DNA from: Nocardioides panacis
GTDB taxonomy: Bacteria > Actinomycetota > Actinomycetes > Propionibacteriales > Nocardioidaceae
Length of the DNA: 64,000 nt
Reading direction: 5' to 3'
Assembly: GCF_019039255.1 (NCBI RefSeq)
Contig: NZ_CP077062.1
Location: forward strand, 310,001 to 374,000
Shown here piece after piece: positions 26,518 through 36,817 of this stretch. The notes under the pieces are model-generated. The model was not told the origin of the DNA. It was given only the letters and a program-made list of their open reading frames with translations, and made no database searches. Position 1 is the stretch's first letter. Each line of letters opens with the position of its first letter. The translations under genes and the position numbers were made by a program.

Positions 26518-27597
26518 CAGGGACCCCCGACTGCCGCCCCTTCGGCACGCTGCCGGACGGCCGCGCCGTGGAGGCCTGGCGGATGACGAACGACGTCGGG
26601 ATGACCGTGGACGCGCTGACCTATGGCGGGGTCCTGCTCACGGTCGAGGTGCCCGACCGCCGTGGCGATGTCCGCAACGTCGTCCTGGGGTTGCCCACGC
26701 TCGCGGACTACGTCGAGCGCAGCCCGTACTTCGGGGCGGTGGTTGGGAGGTTCGCCAATCGGATCGCCGACGGGACGTTCGCCATCGACGGGACGACCTA
26801 CCAGGTGCCGGTGAACGACCCTCCGACCAGCGTCCACGGAGGCAGGGAGGGCTTCGACAAGAAGGTGTGGCACGCAAGCCCCGTGGCGGAGGAGGCCTGG
26901 GTCGGCGTCCGGCTCGGCTACGTCAGTCCGGACGGCGAGGAGGGCTACCCCGGCGCGCTTGACACCGAGGTCACATACCGACTGGCGCGTGACCGCGCCA
27001 CGCTGCGCGTGGACTACCGTGCGACGACCGACAGGCCCACGGTCGTGAACCTCACCAACCACACCTTCTTCAACCTCGCCGGCGAGGGCAGCGGGAGTGT
27101 GCTCGACCACGTCGTGCAGATCGCGGCGAGCCGCTACCTTCCGCTCACGGACACGCTGCTCCCGACCGGCGAGCTGGCTGCGGTCGCCGGCACTCCGCTG
27201 GACTTCCGCGCCCCTCGGACGATTGGCGAGCGCATTCGGAGCGGCTTCGACCAGCTCGTGCTGGCCCGCGGCTACGACCACAACTTCGTGCTCGACCGAG
27301 AGAGCGTCGCGGACGGCGAGCTGGCGTTCGCCGTCCGGGTCACCGAGCCGCGATGCGGGCGCGTCCTGGAGGTGTGGACCACCGAACCGGGGGTCGACTT
27401 CTACACCGGCAACTTCTTGGACGGGTCACTCGTCGGACCCAGCGGGGGCACTTACCGGCAGGGGGGACGGGCTGGCGATCGAGCCGGAGCACTTCTCGAA
27501 CTCGCCCAACGAGGCGCTGTTCCCGAGCACGGTCCTGCGCCGGGGGCAGCAGTACGCCTCTGCGACGGAGTACCGCTTCTCCGACCTGATCTCCTGA
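26514..27597 (+). CDS. Aldose 1-epimerase (galactose mutarotase family); one-base frameshift
   Basis: About 360 residues. The family motifs are all visible: VGRFANRIADGTF, SVHGGREGFDKKVW, NLTNHTFFNLAGEG with the catalytic His, and YDHNFVLD. A run of six G at 27461-27466 breaks the frame; without one G it reads TYRQGDGLAIEPEHFSNSPN and ends at 27597, the normal C-terminus. GTG at 26514 overlaps the kinase stop. Interconverts anomers of the free sugar released by the glycosidase. Confidence 0.88.
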
Positions 27598-27602
27598 CGT
27601 GC

Positions 27603-28454
27603 TCAGCCCTTCACTGCCGAGGAGGTGAGTGACTGGATGAAGGTCCGCTGCGCGGCCAGGAACGCGACCAGGACGGGAAGCACGGTGATCATGTTCCCCG
27701 CCATGACTGCCGCCCACTGCGTGCGGTGCTGGCCCTGGAAGGTCGTGAGACCCAGCTGCAGCGTGTAGTTGTGGTCGTTGTTGATCGCGATCAGCGGCCA
27801 GGCCAGGTCGTTCCAGGTGGTGAGGAACGTCAGGACCGCGACCGTTCCGAGGGCGGGACGAGCCAGCGGAATGACGATGACCCACAGGGTGCGCAGCCTG
27901 GAGCAGCCGTCGATCCAGGCGGCCTCCTCGATCTCGCGTGGCAGCGACAGGAAGAACTGGCGGAGCAGGAACACCGCGAACGGCGTCACCAGCGAGGGCA
28001 CGATCAGGGCGCCCAGGGTGTCGATGATGCCGAGGTCCTTCATCAGCAGGAACGACGGGATCATCGTGATCTGGAAGGGGATGATGAGCGTGCCGAGCAT
28101 GAGCGCGAGCAGCACCTTGGACCCGCGGAACCGCATGCGCGCGAATGCGTAGCCAGCGAGCGAGCCGAAGAGCAGGTTCCCCACGACGACCACCAGCGCG
28201 ACGATCATGGAGTTCATGAACCATCGCGGGAAGAGCGCGTTCTGCAGCACGTAGCGGTACCCGTCGAGGTGTAGCGAGTCGGGGATGATGGTGGGAGGGA
28301 ACCGGTTGATCTGGGCGTTCGTCATGAACGAGCTGAGCGTGAGCCACACCAGGGGCAGGGCGAAGAACAGGCTCACCGGCAGCAGCACGAAGTGCCAGGC
28401 GCTGAAGGGCAGGAACCGGCGGGTCGGTCGTCGTCCGGGCAGCTGGGTGGTCAT
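27603..28454 (-). CDS. Sugar ABC transporter permease (MalG type), second system
   Basis: 283-residue permease with six membrane segments and the EAA loop EEAAWIDGCSRLRTLWVIVI. ATG at 28454 overlaps the stop of the upstream permease (ATGA). The gene ends 5 bases from the convergent mutarotase gene, with no hairpin between them. Confidence 0.9.
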   Translation of the reverse strand: MTTQLPGRRPTRRFLPFSAWHFVLLPVSLFFALPLVWLTLSSFMTNAQINRFPPTIIPDSLHLDGYRYVLQNALFPRWFMNSMIVALVVVVGNLLFGSLAGYAFARMRFRGSKVLLALMLGTLIIPFQITMIPSFLLMKDLGIIDTLGALIVPSLVTPFAVFLLRQFFLSLPREIEEAAWIDGCSRLRTLWVIVIPLARPALGTVAVLTFLTTWNDLAWPLIAINNDHNYTLQLGLTTFQGQHRTQWAAVMAGNMITVLPVLVAFLAAQRTFIQSLTSSAVKG

Positions 28455-29398
28455 CGCGCGTCCACCTCCTGGTGTCGACGGATCAGTCTCATGCCGATGC
28501 TCACGATGAGCAGGCTGAAGGCCAGGACGTACGCCCCCGCTGCGGCGTACCCCGCGGTGAATAACTGGAAGGCCTGGTTCCAGACAAAGAACACGATTAC
28601 GGTCGTGGACTCCAGCGGGCCGCCGCGGGTGGTGACGAAGACCAGGTCGAAGACCTGGAGGGCCTGCAGGGTCTCCCACACGGACAGGAAGATCGTGATC
28701 GGTTTGAGGGTGGGCCAGACGACGTAACGGAACGTTCCCCACGAGCGAGCCCCGTCGATCGCCGCCGCCTCGAGCAGCTCTTGCTGGATGTCCTGCAGCC
28801 CCGCGAGGTACACCACGACGCAGAATCCCAGGCCGCTCCAAAGCCCGATGACGACCAGCAGCAGCAGGGCCTGGTTGCTGTCTGCGAAGAACCCTTGGGG
28901 CGGGACGCCGAACCACCCCAGCACGGCGTTGGCGATGCCGAAATGAGCGTCGAAGATGAACGAGAACAGCACGCCCTGGGCCGCGGCGGAGATGACGAAC
29001 GGGACGAACACCAGGGTGCGGTACAGCCCGATGAACCGGATCTTCCGGTTGAGCATCACCGCCAGCCCCAGGCCGCCGCCGATGCTGAGCGGGACGAACA
29101 AACCCGCGTAGATGAGGGTGTGGATGCAGGCGGCCCGGAAGTTCGGGTCCTTCGACAGGACCCGGTAGTTCTGCAGGCCGATCCACCGAGCCGGAGTCAC
29201 AAGGTCCGCCGACTGCATGGACAGCACGAGCGACCAGATCATCGGGATGATGCTGAGACCGATGATGATCACGGCCGCCGGCAGCACGAACCCCCACGAC
29301 TCCGGGGTCTCGCCCAGCCACCGCTTCGCCAGGGACCGGCGCCGCGCACGGGTTGCGTCGTGGTGGTCGACGGCGAAGCGCCAGGACGATGTGGCCAT
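28451..29398 (-). CDS. Sugar ABC transporter permease (MalF type), second system
   Basis: 315-residue permease with six membrane segments (first about residues 37-57). The EAA loop is LEAAAIDGARSWGTFRYVVW. ATG at 29398 lies 8 bases after the binding-protein stop. No ATPase gene accompanies it. Confidence 0.9.
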   Translation of the reverse strand: MATSSWRFAVDHHDATRARRRSLAKRWLGETPESWGFVLPAAVIIIGLSIIPMIWSLVLSMQSADLVTPARWIGLQNYRVLSKDPNFRAACIHTLIYAGLFVPLSIGGGLGLAVMLNRKIRFIGLYRTLVFVPFVISAAAQGVLFSFIFDAHFGIANAVLGWFGVPPQGFFADSNQALLLLVVIGLWSGLGFCVVVYLAGLQDIQQELLEAAAIDGARSWGTFRYVVWPTLKPITIFLSVWETLQALQVFDLVFVTTRGGPLESTTVIVFFVWNQAFQLFTAGYAAAGAYVLAFSLLIVSIGMRLIRRHQEVDAR

Positions 29399-29406
29399 CC
29401 CGCTGG

Positions 29407-30740
29407 TCAGCTCGTCGCGAGGGCGGCGTTGGCCGAGCTCACGGCCGCGTCCAGCGCGTCCTGCGGGGTCGCCTTGTCCAGCAGCATCGACACGATCGCC
29501 TGGCCCAGGGGCTGTGAGATCTTCGGGTAGGTGGGGATCGTGGGGCGGGTCCGCGCGTAGGTGAGCGCGCTGGAGAAGGCGTCAAGTCCGACGGTCTTGC
29601 TCACGTGCTGCTGCCACTCCGCCGACTCCGCGGTGCTGCTGCGCAGCGGGAGGCTCCCGGCCTGGCCTGCCCACTGCACGTCCTGGGCTCCTTCGGTCAG
29701 GAACGTCAGGAACTTCACCGCGGCCTCGACTCGCGCGGAGCCATTGTCGAAGACCGTCCAGGTGTCCGGCCCGGCAATGGTGACGTTGTCGCCGTTGAAG
29801 GTGGGCAGGGGCACCACGCCGTACTCTGTCTTGTTCTCGATGAAGTTGGGCAGCTGCCACGGACCCGTCGGGATCATGCCCATCTTGTTGTTGTTGAAGA
29901 TCTGGTACATCGTCTCGCTGCCCGGCTTGGTGTCGGGGTACACGGACTTGTCCTTCGCGAGCTGGTTGATGGTCTCCAACGCCTTGAGGCCGCTGTCGCC
30001 GTCGAAGGCCACCTTCTTGCCGTCCTCGGAGACGATGTCACCGCCCAGGTCCCAGATGAGCGGGTAGATGCGCCAGACGCAGTCCTCACCGCCGTCGGCG
30101 GGCCACCCGGTGCCGAAGATGCCCTTGCCGGGGTCCGTGAGCCGCAGGGCGGTGGCCGTGAAGTCGTCCCAGGTCCATCCCGGCTCGGGTGCCGGCATCC
30201 CGGCGTCCTTGAACACCCTCTTGTTGTAGGCCACGCAGAGGTTGTCGACCAGTGCCGGGAAGCCACGCGGCTCCCCGTCGACTGTGACGGCGTCACGAGC
30301 AGCTGGGTAGAAATCGTCCCACTTGACGTTGGCCTGCTTGGTGTACTTGCCGAGGTGCGCCACCTTGGGGCTGCGCGCGACGCTCGCGATGTCCGGCCCG
30401 AAGATGTAGGCGATGTCGGGGTACTGGCCCGCGGCCAGCGCGGTGGTGATCTTCTGCAACATGCTGTCGGCGAGGACGCCGCCGCTGGTCGCGTTCACCT
30501 TGATCTTGGGGTTCTTCGCGTGGAAGGCGGCGACCAGCTTGTCGAGAGTCTCCTTGCCCTGGTCAGCCTGGCCGTGCCACATCGTGATGCTCACCGTGCC
30601 GTCGGCGGCCACGCCGTCGGAGGCGCCGTCACCGCTGCACGCCGCGAGGAGGGGGGCCAGCGCCGACGAGCCCGGCAAGGCCGACCCCCCCCGCGCAGCA
30701 GGTTGCGGCGGGACAAGAAGGGATTCTCGGGCAGGGGCAC
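29407..30740 (-). CDS. Sugar ABC transporter substrate-binding lipoprotein, second system; N-terminal frameshifts
   Basis: About 443 residues. The natural start is GTG at 30740, preceded by AGGAG (30750-30746). From there the frame gives VPLPENPFLSRRNLLRGG, and after removing one base each from the C8 run at 30685-30692 and the G6 run at 30651-30656 it continues VGLAGLVGAGPLLAACSGDG. This is an RR-containing (possibly Tat) signal peptide with a lipobox. The mature family-1 binding domain follows (VSITMWHGQADQGKETLDKL). Operators at 30803-30837 precede it. Confidence 0.85.
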
Positions 30741-30802
30741 GGTTGCTCCTATGCGTCGGTGCCGCGATGGGCACGTGTCCTAGTGCTCGATGGATGATCG
30801 GC

Positions 30803-30872
30803 GTTCGGCCTGTCGAACGCAGTCCGATATCACGACGGTGGGAACGCTAACTCGCCTGGTAGGCGGTGTCAA
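30803..30872 (-). promoter_or_regulatory. Promoter and tandem operators of the second ABC operon
   Basis: On the minus strand TTGACA (30872-30867) and a weak -10 (TTAGCG, 30850-30845) are followed by two operator-like palindromes: 30837-30822 and GTTCGGCCTGTCGAAC at 30803-30818. These are the fifth promoter region in the island with the GTTCGA-N4-TCGAAC motif. Confidence 0.55.
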
Positions 30873-31035
30873 CGAGTCCGCCGGGCGGCGTGCGCCCAAC
30901 CGGTCGTCTGCGCGCTGCCGGCGCGTGGGTCCTGTGCGACGCTGATGACCGCTGCCCACGACGACCTGCTGCCGATGGTGCGGCGCCGGCCGGTCCGGCT
31001 GTGAGCTCGACCCGATCCATCCAAAGGAGCTGATG

Positions 31036-31782
31036 ATGACCCAGGGCCCGTTTGACCTCGCCGACTACCGCGAGCGCGGCTTCGCCGTGCTGCGCGGTGT
31101 TCTTGACGAGTCGGAGTGCGAGGAGGCCCGACTCGAGTCGGACCGTCTGATGTGGTTGTGCGACGCCGACCGCGAGACGTACGGGCCTCGACTGGAGCTA
31201 GAGGTCGACCACCTCACTCCCGAGGACCGTCGACACATGGATCGGGTCATCCGCAAGATCGAGCCGATCTCCGACATCAGCGACTTCTTCCGCCAGATGG
31301 CCATACGGGAGACCATCACCCGTCCCGCTCGAGCCGTCTTCGACGACGATGTGCGGCTGTTCGAGGACAAGCTGAACCTCAAGCTGCCCGGCGGGTCGCC
31401 GTACCCGTGGCACCAGGACTGGCCGTGCTGCTGGCGTGCCCAGACCGACGAGCTGATCACCTGCTTCGTCTACCTGGACGACGCCGACCTCACGAACGGC
31501 TGCCTGCACGTGATCCCCGGCAGCCACCAGGGTCGGCCGATCCACCCGTTCAAGGGCAACGGCCACTTCGAGGTCGACCCGTCGACCGTGGACGCGTCGC
31601 TCGCCGTCCCAGTCCCGCTCGCGGCCGGCGACATGATCGTCTTCGACCCCTACCTGCTGCACTTCTCCGACCTGAACCGGGGGACCGTGCCACGGCGGGC
31701 CATCATCTACACCTACTACCCCGCCCGGCTCGGGTCGGTGAACCAGGACCGGTTCCCGAGTCTGACCGACCAAATCTCCTAG
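31036..31782 (+). CDS. Phytanoyl-CoA dioxygenase (PhyH) family protein
   Basis: 248-residue Fe(II)/2-oxoglutarate-type oxygenase. The iron ligands are seen as HxD in YPWHQDWPC and the distal His in YLLHFSDLNRG, with the 2-oxoglutarate Arg in PRRAIIYTYY. ATG at 31036 has AAAGGAG at 6 bases; an ATG at 31033 is an alternative. It heads the right-hand part of the island, 55 bases before a GntR gene. A PhyH oxygenase could hydroxylate or demethylate an aglycone or modified sugar; no substrate can be named. Confidence 0.85.
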   Translation: MTQGPFDLADYRERGFAVLRGVLDESECEEARLESDRLMWLCDADRETYGPRLELEVDHLTPEDRRHMDRVIRKIEPISDISDFFRQMAIRETITRPARAVFDDDVRLFEDKLNLKLPGGSPYPWHQDWPCCWRAQTDELITCFVYLDDADLTNGCLHVIPGSHQGRPIHPFKGNGHFEVDPSTVDASLAVPVPLAAGDMIVFDPYLLHFSDLNRGTVPRRAIIYTYYPARLGSVNQDRFPSLTDQIS

Positions 31783-31800
31783 ACAGGTATCAGACAGGTC

Positions 31801-31827
31801 TTCACAGGACGGTCATGTCTGTATACG
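31801..31827 (+). promoter_or_regulatory. Candidate promoter of the GntR gene
   Basis: TTCACA (31801-31806) and TATACG (31822-31827) with a short 15-base spacer. The predicted start is within about 5 bases of the ATG at 31838, so the GntR mRNA may be nearly leaderless. Repeated AGACAGG and GTATAC words nearby (31783-31827) could be GntR binding sites. Confidence 0.35.
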
Positions 31828-31837
31828 GTCCGTCGGT

Positions 31838-32614
31838 ATGACCGACACCACGCCCCACCGCGGGGCGGAGCGACCACTGTGGGAACGGATCAGCGATCGG
31901 CTGCACGTCGACATCGGGCAGGGAGACCCGGTGCGTGGTGCTCGGCTGCCCAGCGAGGCGGAGTTGTCCCGCCGGTACGAGGTCAGCCGGGTCACCCTTC
32001 GCATGGCGCTCGCCCACCTCGAACAGCGCGGCGTCGTGCACCCGCAGGCCGGTCGTGGCTGGTTCGTGGGCCGGGCCCAGGGCCGGGTCAACGGCCAGGA
32101 GCGCCTCTCGGAGCAGCGTCCGGTCTCCGAGGACCCCGGGGTGCTGCAGTCGTTCACCGAGATGGCCGAGAGCCGAGGGCTTACCGCGGGCGCCGTCGTG
32201 CTGCATTGCCTGCGACGCCCGGCCGAGCTGGACGAGGCGGAGGACCTCGGCATCGCACCGGGAGCTCCGGTGCTGTCGCTGCGACGGCTCCGACAGCTCG
32301 ACGGGATCGCCGTGGCCGTCGACCACAGCCTCGTGCCGGCCGCGCTCCTGCCCGACGTGGACGCCGAGGACTTCCGGGACGCCTCGCTCTACACCGCGTT
32401 GAGACGCCACGGGGTGAGTCCCCACCGCGCCGACTACGAGGTCCAAGCCATCGCGGCGGACGCCGAAGGTGCCCGTCTGCTCGGGGTGGAGCCGGGTGCT
32501 CCGTTGCTCTCCGCTCGTCAGGTGTGCCACGACGACCAGGGTCGTCGTATCGAGCGAGGCCACATCACCTACCGAGGTGATCGTTATCGGTTCCGGGCGG
32601 TGCTGCAGGTCTGA
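31838..32614 (+). CDS. GntR-family regulator, HutC/UTRA type
   Basis: 258 residues. The N-terminal winged helix-turn-helix contains LPSEAELSRRYEVSRVTLRM, and the C-terminal UTRA effector domain runs from about residue 95 (LRRPAELDEAEDLGIAPGAP through ITYRGDRYRFRAVLQV). UTRA regulators sense sugars or sugar phosphates (NagR/DasR sense amino-sugar phosphates). It sits directly upstream of an ABC importer, kinase, KbaZ and AgaS genes, and probably controls them. Confidence 0.88.
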   Translation: MTDTTPHRGAERPLWERISDRLHVDIGQGDPVRGARLPSEAELSRRYEVSRVTLRMALAHLEQRGVVHPQAGRGWFVGRAQGRVNGQERLSEQRPVSEDPGVLQSFTEMAESRGLTAGAVVLHCLRRPAELDEAEDLGIAPGAPVLSLRRLRQLDGIAVAVDHSLVPAALLPDVDAEDFRDASLYTALRRHGVSPHRADYEVQAIAADAEGARLLGVEPGAPLLSARQVCHDDQGRRIERGHITYRGDRYRFRAVLQV

Positions 32615-32665
32615 ACTACCCGCCCCGCAGCGCGACGTCTCCACTACCAGAAAGAGGTACCGCAC

Positions 32666-34019
32666 ATGTTTGGTCAGGGTTCACGCCGGACGGCCGGCAT
32701 CGCCTTTGCGGCGGCGGTCGCCGTCGCGGCTGCCGGCTGCACCGCGTCGTCGCCGAGCGGGGGGCGGCGCCTCCGGAGGGGCCGGCAACGCCGAGAAGGC
32801 CAACCTCACCTACTGGTACTGGGGAGAGAGCGACGCGCCGGGCGCCAACGACTGGATGAAAGCGCGCATAGCCGACTACCAGAAGCTGCACCCAGGCGTG
32901 AAGATCAAGCTCGTGCCGCAGTCGACCGACACCCTGATCGGCGCGTTCACGACGGCCGCGCAGACCAAGAGCGGTCCGGACATCGCCACGCAGTGGGCCA
33001 CCATCCCCGTGCTGTCACAGGCCTGGGCCGGCGCCGTCGCCCCCGTGTCTGACTACGTCTCCGCGAGCCAGCGCTCCCAGTGGATCGGCACGCAGGAGAA
33101 CACCGACCAGGGCAAGCTGTACGCGGTGCCGCTGTACGTGATCGGTGTCCCGCTGGCCTACAACAAGGCGCTGTTCGCGAAGGCGAACATCACCGACCCG
33201 CCGCGGACCTTCGATGACCTGCTCAGCGACTGCCGCAAGCTCAAGGCAGCCGGCATCACCCCGATTGGCATGGGGAACAAGGACGGCTACTTCGGCGCCT
33301 GGTTCTGGTCCAATTTCGGCAAGCAGAACCTCGACTCGACTGAGGAGCTGAAGCAGGCGGTCATCGGCAAGGCCGACATCACCGATCCGAAGTACACCGG
33401 CCTGTACGAACCCATGCACCAGCTCAAGTCGAACGGCTGCCTCAACGACGACATCGCGTCGCTCACGCTCGACCAGGGGATGGCGAAGTTCGGCGCCGGC
33501 CAGGCCGCCATGGCATGGGGCACGGACGGGATCGTGAACGGCTGGGCGCAAAAGCTGGGTGCGGACAAGGTGGCCATCACCACGACCCCGAAGTGGGGGA
33601 CCGGCAAGCTGGCCGACGTCTACAACACCACCCAGTCCTCCTCGGCATTCATCACGTCGTGGTCGAAGAACAAGAAGGCGGCCGCGCAGTTCCTGATGTT
33701 CCTCCACGAGCCCAAGAACCTGAAGAGCTGGTACGAAGCGACGGGGATCTTCCCGGCGGACAAGCAGTTCCAGCCCTCCAGCATCAAGGACGATCTCGGG
33801 AAGCAGATGTGGGACCTCGACTCCTCCGACGGCGCCGTCTGGCTGGAGAACTACCTGCCCCCGTCTGTCGACGGGGACGGCAACCTCGCGGCCGGACAGG
33901 TCATCACCAGCGGCGGGTCGGTCGCGGAGGCTGTGGACACCTTCCGCAAGGCAACGGAGAAGTGGCGGTCCCAGAACCCGGTCGAGGTGAAGAACTACAC
34001 CGCTTGGGCCGCGCAATGA
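32666..34019 (+). CDS. Sugar ABC transporter substrate-binding lipoprotein, third system; one-base frameshift
   Basis: About 450 residues. Signal peptide with lipobox VAAAGCTASS, then a Gly/Ser linker. The linker holds a run of six G (32759-32764) with one surplus base; removing it gives SPSGGGASGGAGNAEKANLT, followed by the binding domain (YWYWGESDAPGANDWMKARI). It ends at 34019, overlapping the first permease start (ATGA). ATG at 32666 follows AAAGAGG. Confidence 0.87.
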
Positions 34020-34962
34020 CGCAGACGTCCAGTGTCCCCCCCGGCTGCCGCCATGGCAGCCGGGCGGACGTCCCAGCCACGCAGCTCCCCCCCGGCGCCA
34101 GGTGTGGCCCTACCTGTTCGTCCTGCCTGCCGTCGTGGCGATGGGGTTCGGATTCGTCTTCCCGCTCGTCTCGGTCGTGCGGAACAGCTTCTACGCGGGC
34201 ACCTTCTACCAGATGCAGTACGTGGGGCTAGGGAACTTCCGCGCTCTGGCGGACGACAACGTCTTCGTCCACTCGCTGGCGAACAACCTGCGCCTGCTGC
34301 TGACGGTGCCCGTCATGACGGTGTTGGCGCTGCTCGTGGCGGTCGTCCTGCACGACGGCGTGCGTGGCTGGCGGGTGCACCGCAGTGCCGTCTTCCTGCC
34401 CTACATCCTCCCTGCGGCGGGGATCGGCCTCGCCTTCGGCGCCCTCCTCCAGTTCAACGGCGCACTCAACCAGGCACTTCGTGCGCTCCATCTGGACTTC
34501 CTGGCGCAGGACTGGCTGGGCTCGCCCCGCCTCTCGATCTGGTCCGTCGGTGGCGTCGTGGTCTGGCAGCAGCTCGGTTTCGGGGTCGTGGTGTTCCTCG
34601 CAGCCCTTCTGTCGTTGCCGAACGAGGTTGTCGAGGCCGCCCGTGTCGACGGCGCCTCCTGGTGGCAAATCCAGACGCAAGTGCAGATCCCCCAGCTGCG
34701 GAGCACCATCGAGTTCTTCGTCGTCACCGAGGCGATCACCGTGCTGTCCTGGGTGTTCACCTACGTGTACGTCGTCACCGGCGGCGGGCCCGCCAACTCC
34801 TCCTCGGTCATGGAGTTCTACATCTGGCGCAACGGTTTCGCCCAGGGTTCGGTCGGTCTGGCGAACGCGGCAGCCGTGGTCGTGCTGGTGCTGGCCGCCG
34901 TGCTGATCGGCGTGTACCTGAGGCTGCGCCGAGCACCGGAGGAGAAGGGCGGAGTCCTGTGA
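34016..34962 (+). CDS. Sugar ABC transporter permease (MalF type), third system; two N-terminal frameshifts
   Basis: About 314 residues. The start ATG overlaps the binding-protein stop. Two runs of seven C (34036-34042 and 34087-34093) each carry one surplus base; with both removed the N-terminus reads MTQTSSVPPAAAMAAGRTSQ, then PRSSPRRQVWPYLFVLPAVV, joining the first membrane segment in frame. The EAA loop is VEAARVDGASWWQIQTQVQI. Confidence 0.85.
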
Positions 34963-35774
34963 AGCTTTCCAGCGTCTCGCGCCAGCTCCTGCTGTTCGCG
35001 GTCACCATCGCGGCACTCGCGCCGCTTACCTTCATGCTGCTCACGAGTCTGAAGACACCGCAGGACTACGCCGACCACCCGTTGGGGCTGCCGAGCTCTC
35101 CGACCCTGAGCAACTACGTGAGCGCTGTGACGGACGTGCCCACGTTGCGCTGGGCGCTCAACAGCCTCGTGGTGACGGTCGTGGCGGTGCTCGTGTCGAG
35201 CACGATCGCCGCCCTCGCGGCGTACGCCGTCGCTTTCGGTCGCTTCCGCGGACGCTCGATCGTGCTCAGCAGTTCCATCGGGTTCATCATGGTGCCGCCG
35301 GTGGTGCTGCTGCTGCCGATGTTCGTGGTGATGGTGAACCTTCACCTGGTCAACCGGCTGTGGTCGGTGATGCTCTTCTACTCGTGCCTGCTGGTCCCGT
35401 TCGCGATGTTCTTCCTGGTGAACTTCTTCCAGACCGTGCCGCGAGAGCTGATCGAGGCATCCGTCATGGACGGTGCCGGCCCGTTGCGGACGTTGCGCTC
35501 GGTTGTCCTGCCGCTGTCCCGCCCCGCCTTGGTGACCATCGCCGTGGTCAACGCCGTCTGGGCCTGGAACGAGCTGCTCGTCGCGCTGGTCTTCCTGCAG
35601 GACGAGTCGCAGCGGACCCTGATGGCAGGGCTCACGCTGCTGCAGGGCCGGTACGTCAGCAACCAGCCGTTGGTCCTCGCCGTTGCGGTGCTCTCGATCG
35701 TGCCCGTGGCCGTGTTCTACCTGTTCACCCAGCGGTCCTTCGTCCGCGGTCTCACAGCAGGGATGGGTAAGTGA
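34959..35774 (+). CDS. Sugar ABC transporter permease (MalG type), third system
   Basis: 271-residue permease with six membrane segments; EAA loop LIEASVMDGAGPLRTLRSVV. GTG at 34959 overlaps the previous stop, and its own stop overlaps the next kinase start (GTGA), so transporter and catabolic genes are one operon. Confidence 0.9.
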   Translation: MKLSSVSRQLLLFAVTIAALAPLTFMLLTSLKTPQDYADHPLGLPSSPTLSNYVSAVTDVPTLRWALNSLVVTVVAVLVSSTIAALAAYAVAFGRFRGRSIVLSSSIGFIMVPPVVLLLPMFVVMVNLHLVNRLWSVMLFYSCLLVPFAMFFLVNFFQTVPRELIEASVMDGAGPLRTLRSVVLPLSRPALVTIAVVNAVWAWNELLVALVFLQDESQRTLMAGLTLLQGRYVSNQPLVLAVAVLSIVPVAVFYLFTQRSFVRGLTAGMGK

Positions 35775-36817
35775 GCGCGGACCGACCCGGGGTCGACATC
35801 CTGGTGATGGGCGAGATCAACCCCGACATCGTCGTCACCGGGGTCCCTCCTCTGTCGTTCGGCCAGCGCGAGGACGTGACAGGGCCGACCTCGATGACGA
35901 TCGGGAGCTCGGTCGCCATCAGCGCCTCGGGGTTGGCCCGTCTCGGCACGGCGACGGCTCTCGTGGGCGTGATCGGTGACGACGCCTTCGGCGACTTCAT
36001 GCTTGCCAGCCTCCAGCGGCGCGGCGTCGACGTGAGCCTCGTCCGCACCGTCCCCGGTGGCAGGACCGGCTCGTCGGTGATTCTGGTGCGACGTGACGAC
36101 GCAAACGACCGGCAGATCCTCACGGACGCCGGCGTGATGGGGGATCTGCGCGCCGCGGACCTGTCCGCGAGCGAGCTACGGCGGGCACGTCACCTGCACA
36201 TCGGCTCCTGGTTCCTGCACAGCGGTGCGGTCCAGGACCTCCCCGCGCTGCTCGCCGAGGCCAGGCGGCTTGGACTGTCCACCTCGGTCGACCCGAACGA
36301 CGACCCCGCGCAGCGGTGGGACTCGCACCTGCCTAGCGCGCTGCCTCATGTGGAGACGCTGTTCTGCAACGAGGCTGAGGCTCACGGCGTCGCCCGAGCG
36401 GCCGGTTGGGACGGGGCCGGGTCCCGCCACCGGGCGGCCCGCTACCTGCTGCGGCGGCTCGCCCCAGGCGGCTCCGTGGTGCTCAAGTGCGGCGCCGAGG
36501 GCGCGTTCGCACATACCGCGAACGAGACGCTCCACGTTGCCGCCCCGGCCGCCGAGGTCGTCGACACCGTCGGGGCAGGTGACAGCCTGGCGGCGGGGTT
36601 CCTGTCCGCCCGGCTCGAGGGCCGCGACCTGTCGGAGGCGCTGCGCGTCGGCGTCGCGAGCGGCACCCTGTCCACGCGCCGGAGCGGCGGTGTGGAGGCG
36701 CAGCCGACGGCCGACGAGGCGCACGCGCTCGCTCGTGGGCTGACCTGCCTGGCCCACCTGAACGCCGACGAGCCGCTCACCGGCTCGTCCACCAACGACC
36801 CGAGGAATGCACAGTGA
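35771..36817 (+). CDS. PfkB-family sugar kinase, probable tagatose/fructose-type
   Basis: 348-residue PfkB kinase: VMGEINPDIVVTG, GSSVAISASGLARLG, FCNEAEAHG, and DTVGAGDSLAAGFLSARLEG with the catalytic Asp in GAGD. It is followed by KbaZ and AgaS genes with overlapping stops and starts. In the galactosamine/tagatose route AgaS makes tagatose-6-phosphate, which a PfkB kinase phosphorylates to the 1,6-bisphosphate; that role fits here by context. Confidence 0.86.
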   Translation: MSADRPGVDILVMGEINPDIVVTGVPPLSFGQREDVTGPTSMTIGSSVAISASGLARLGTATALVGVIGDDAFGDFMLASLQRRGVDVSLVRTVPGGRTGSSVILVRRDDANDRQILTDAGVMGDLRAADLSASELRRARHLHIGSWFLHSGAVQDLPALLAEARRLGLSTSVDPNDDPAQRWDSHLPSALPHVETLFCNEAEAHGVARAAGWDGAGSRHRAARYLLRRLAPGGSVVLKCGAEGAFAHTANETLHVAAPAAEVVDTVGAGDSLAAGFLSARLEGRDLSEALRVGVASGTLSTRRSGGVEAQPTADEAHALARGLTCLAHLNADEPLTGSSTNDPRNAQ

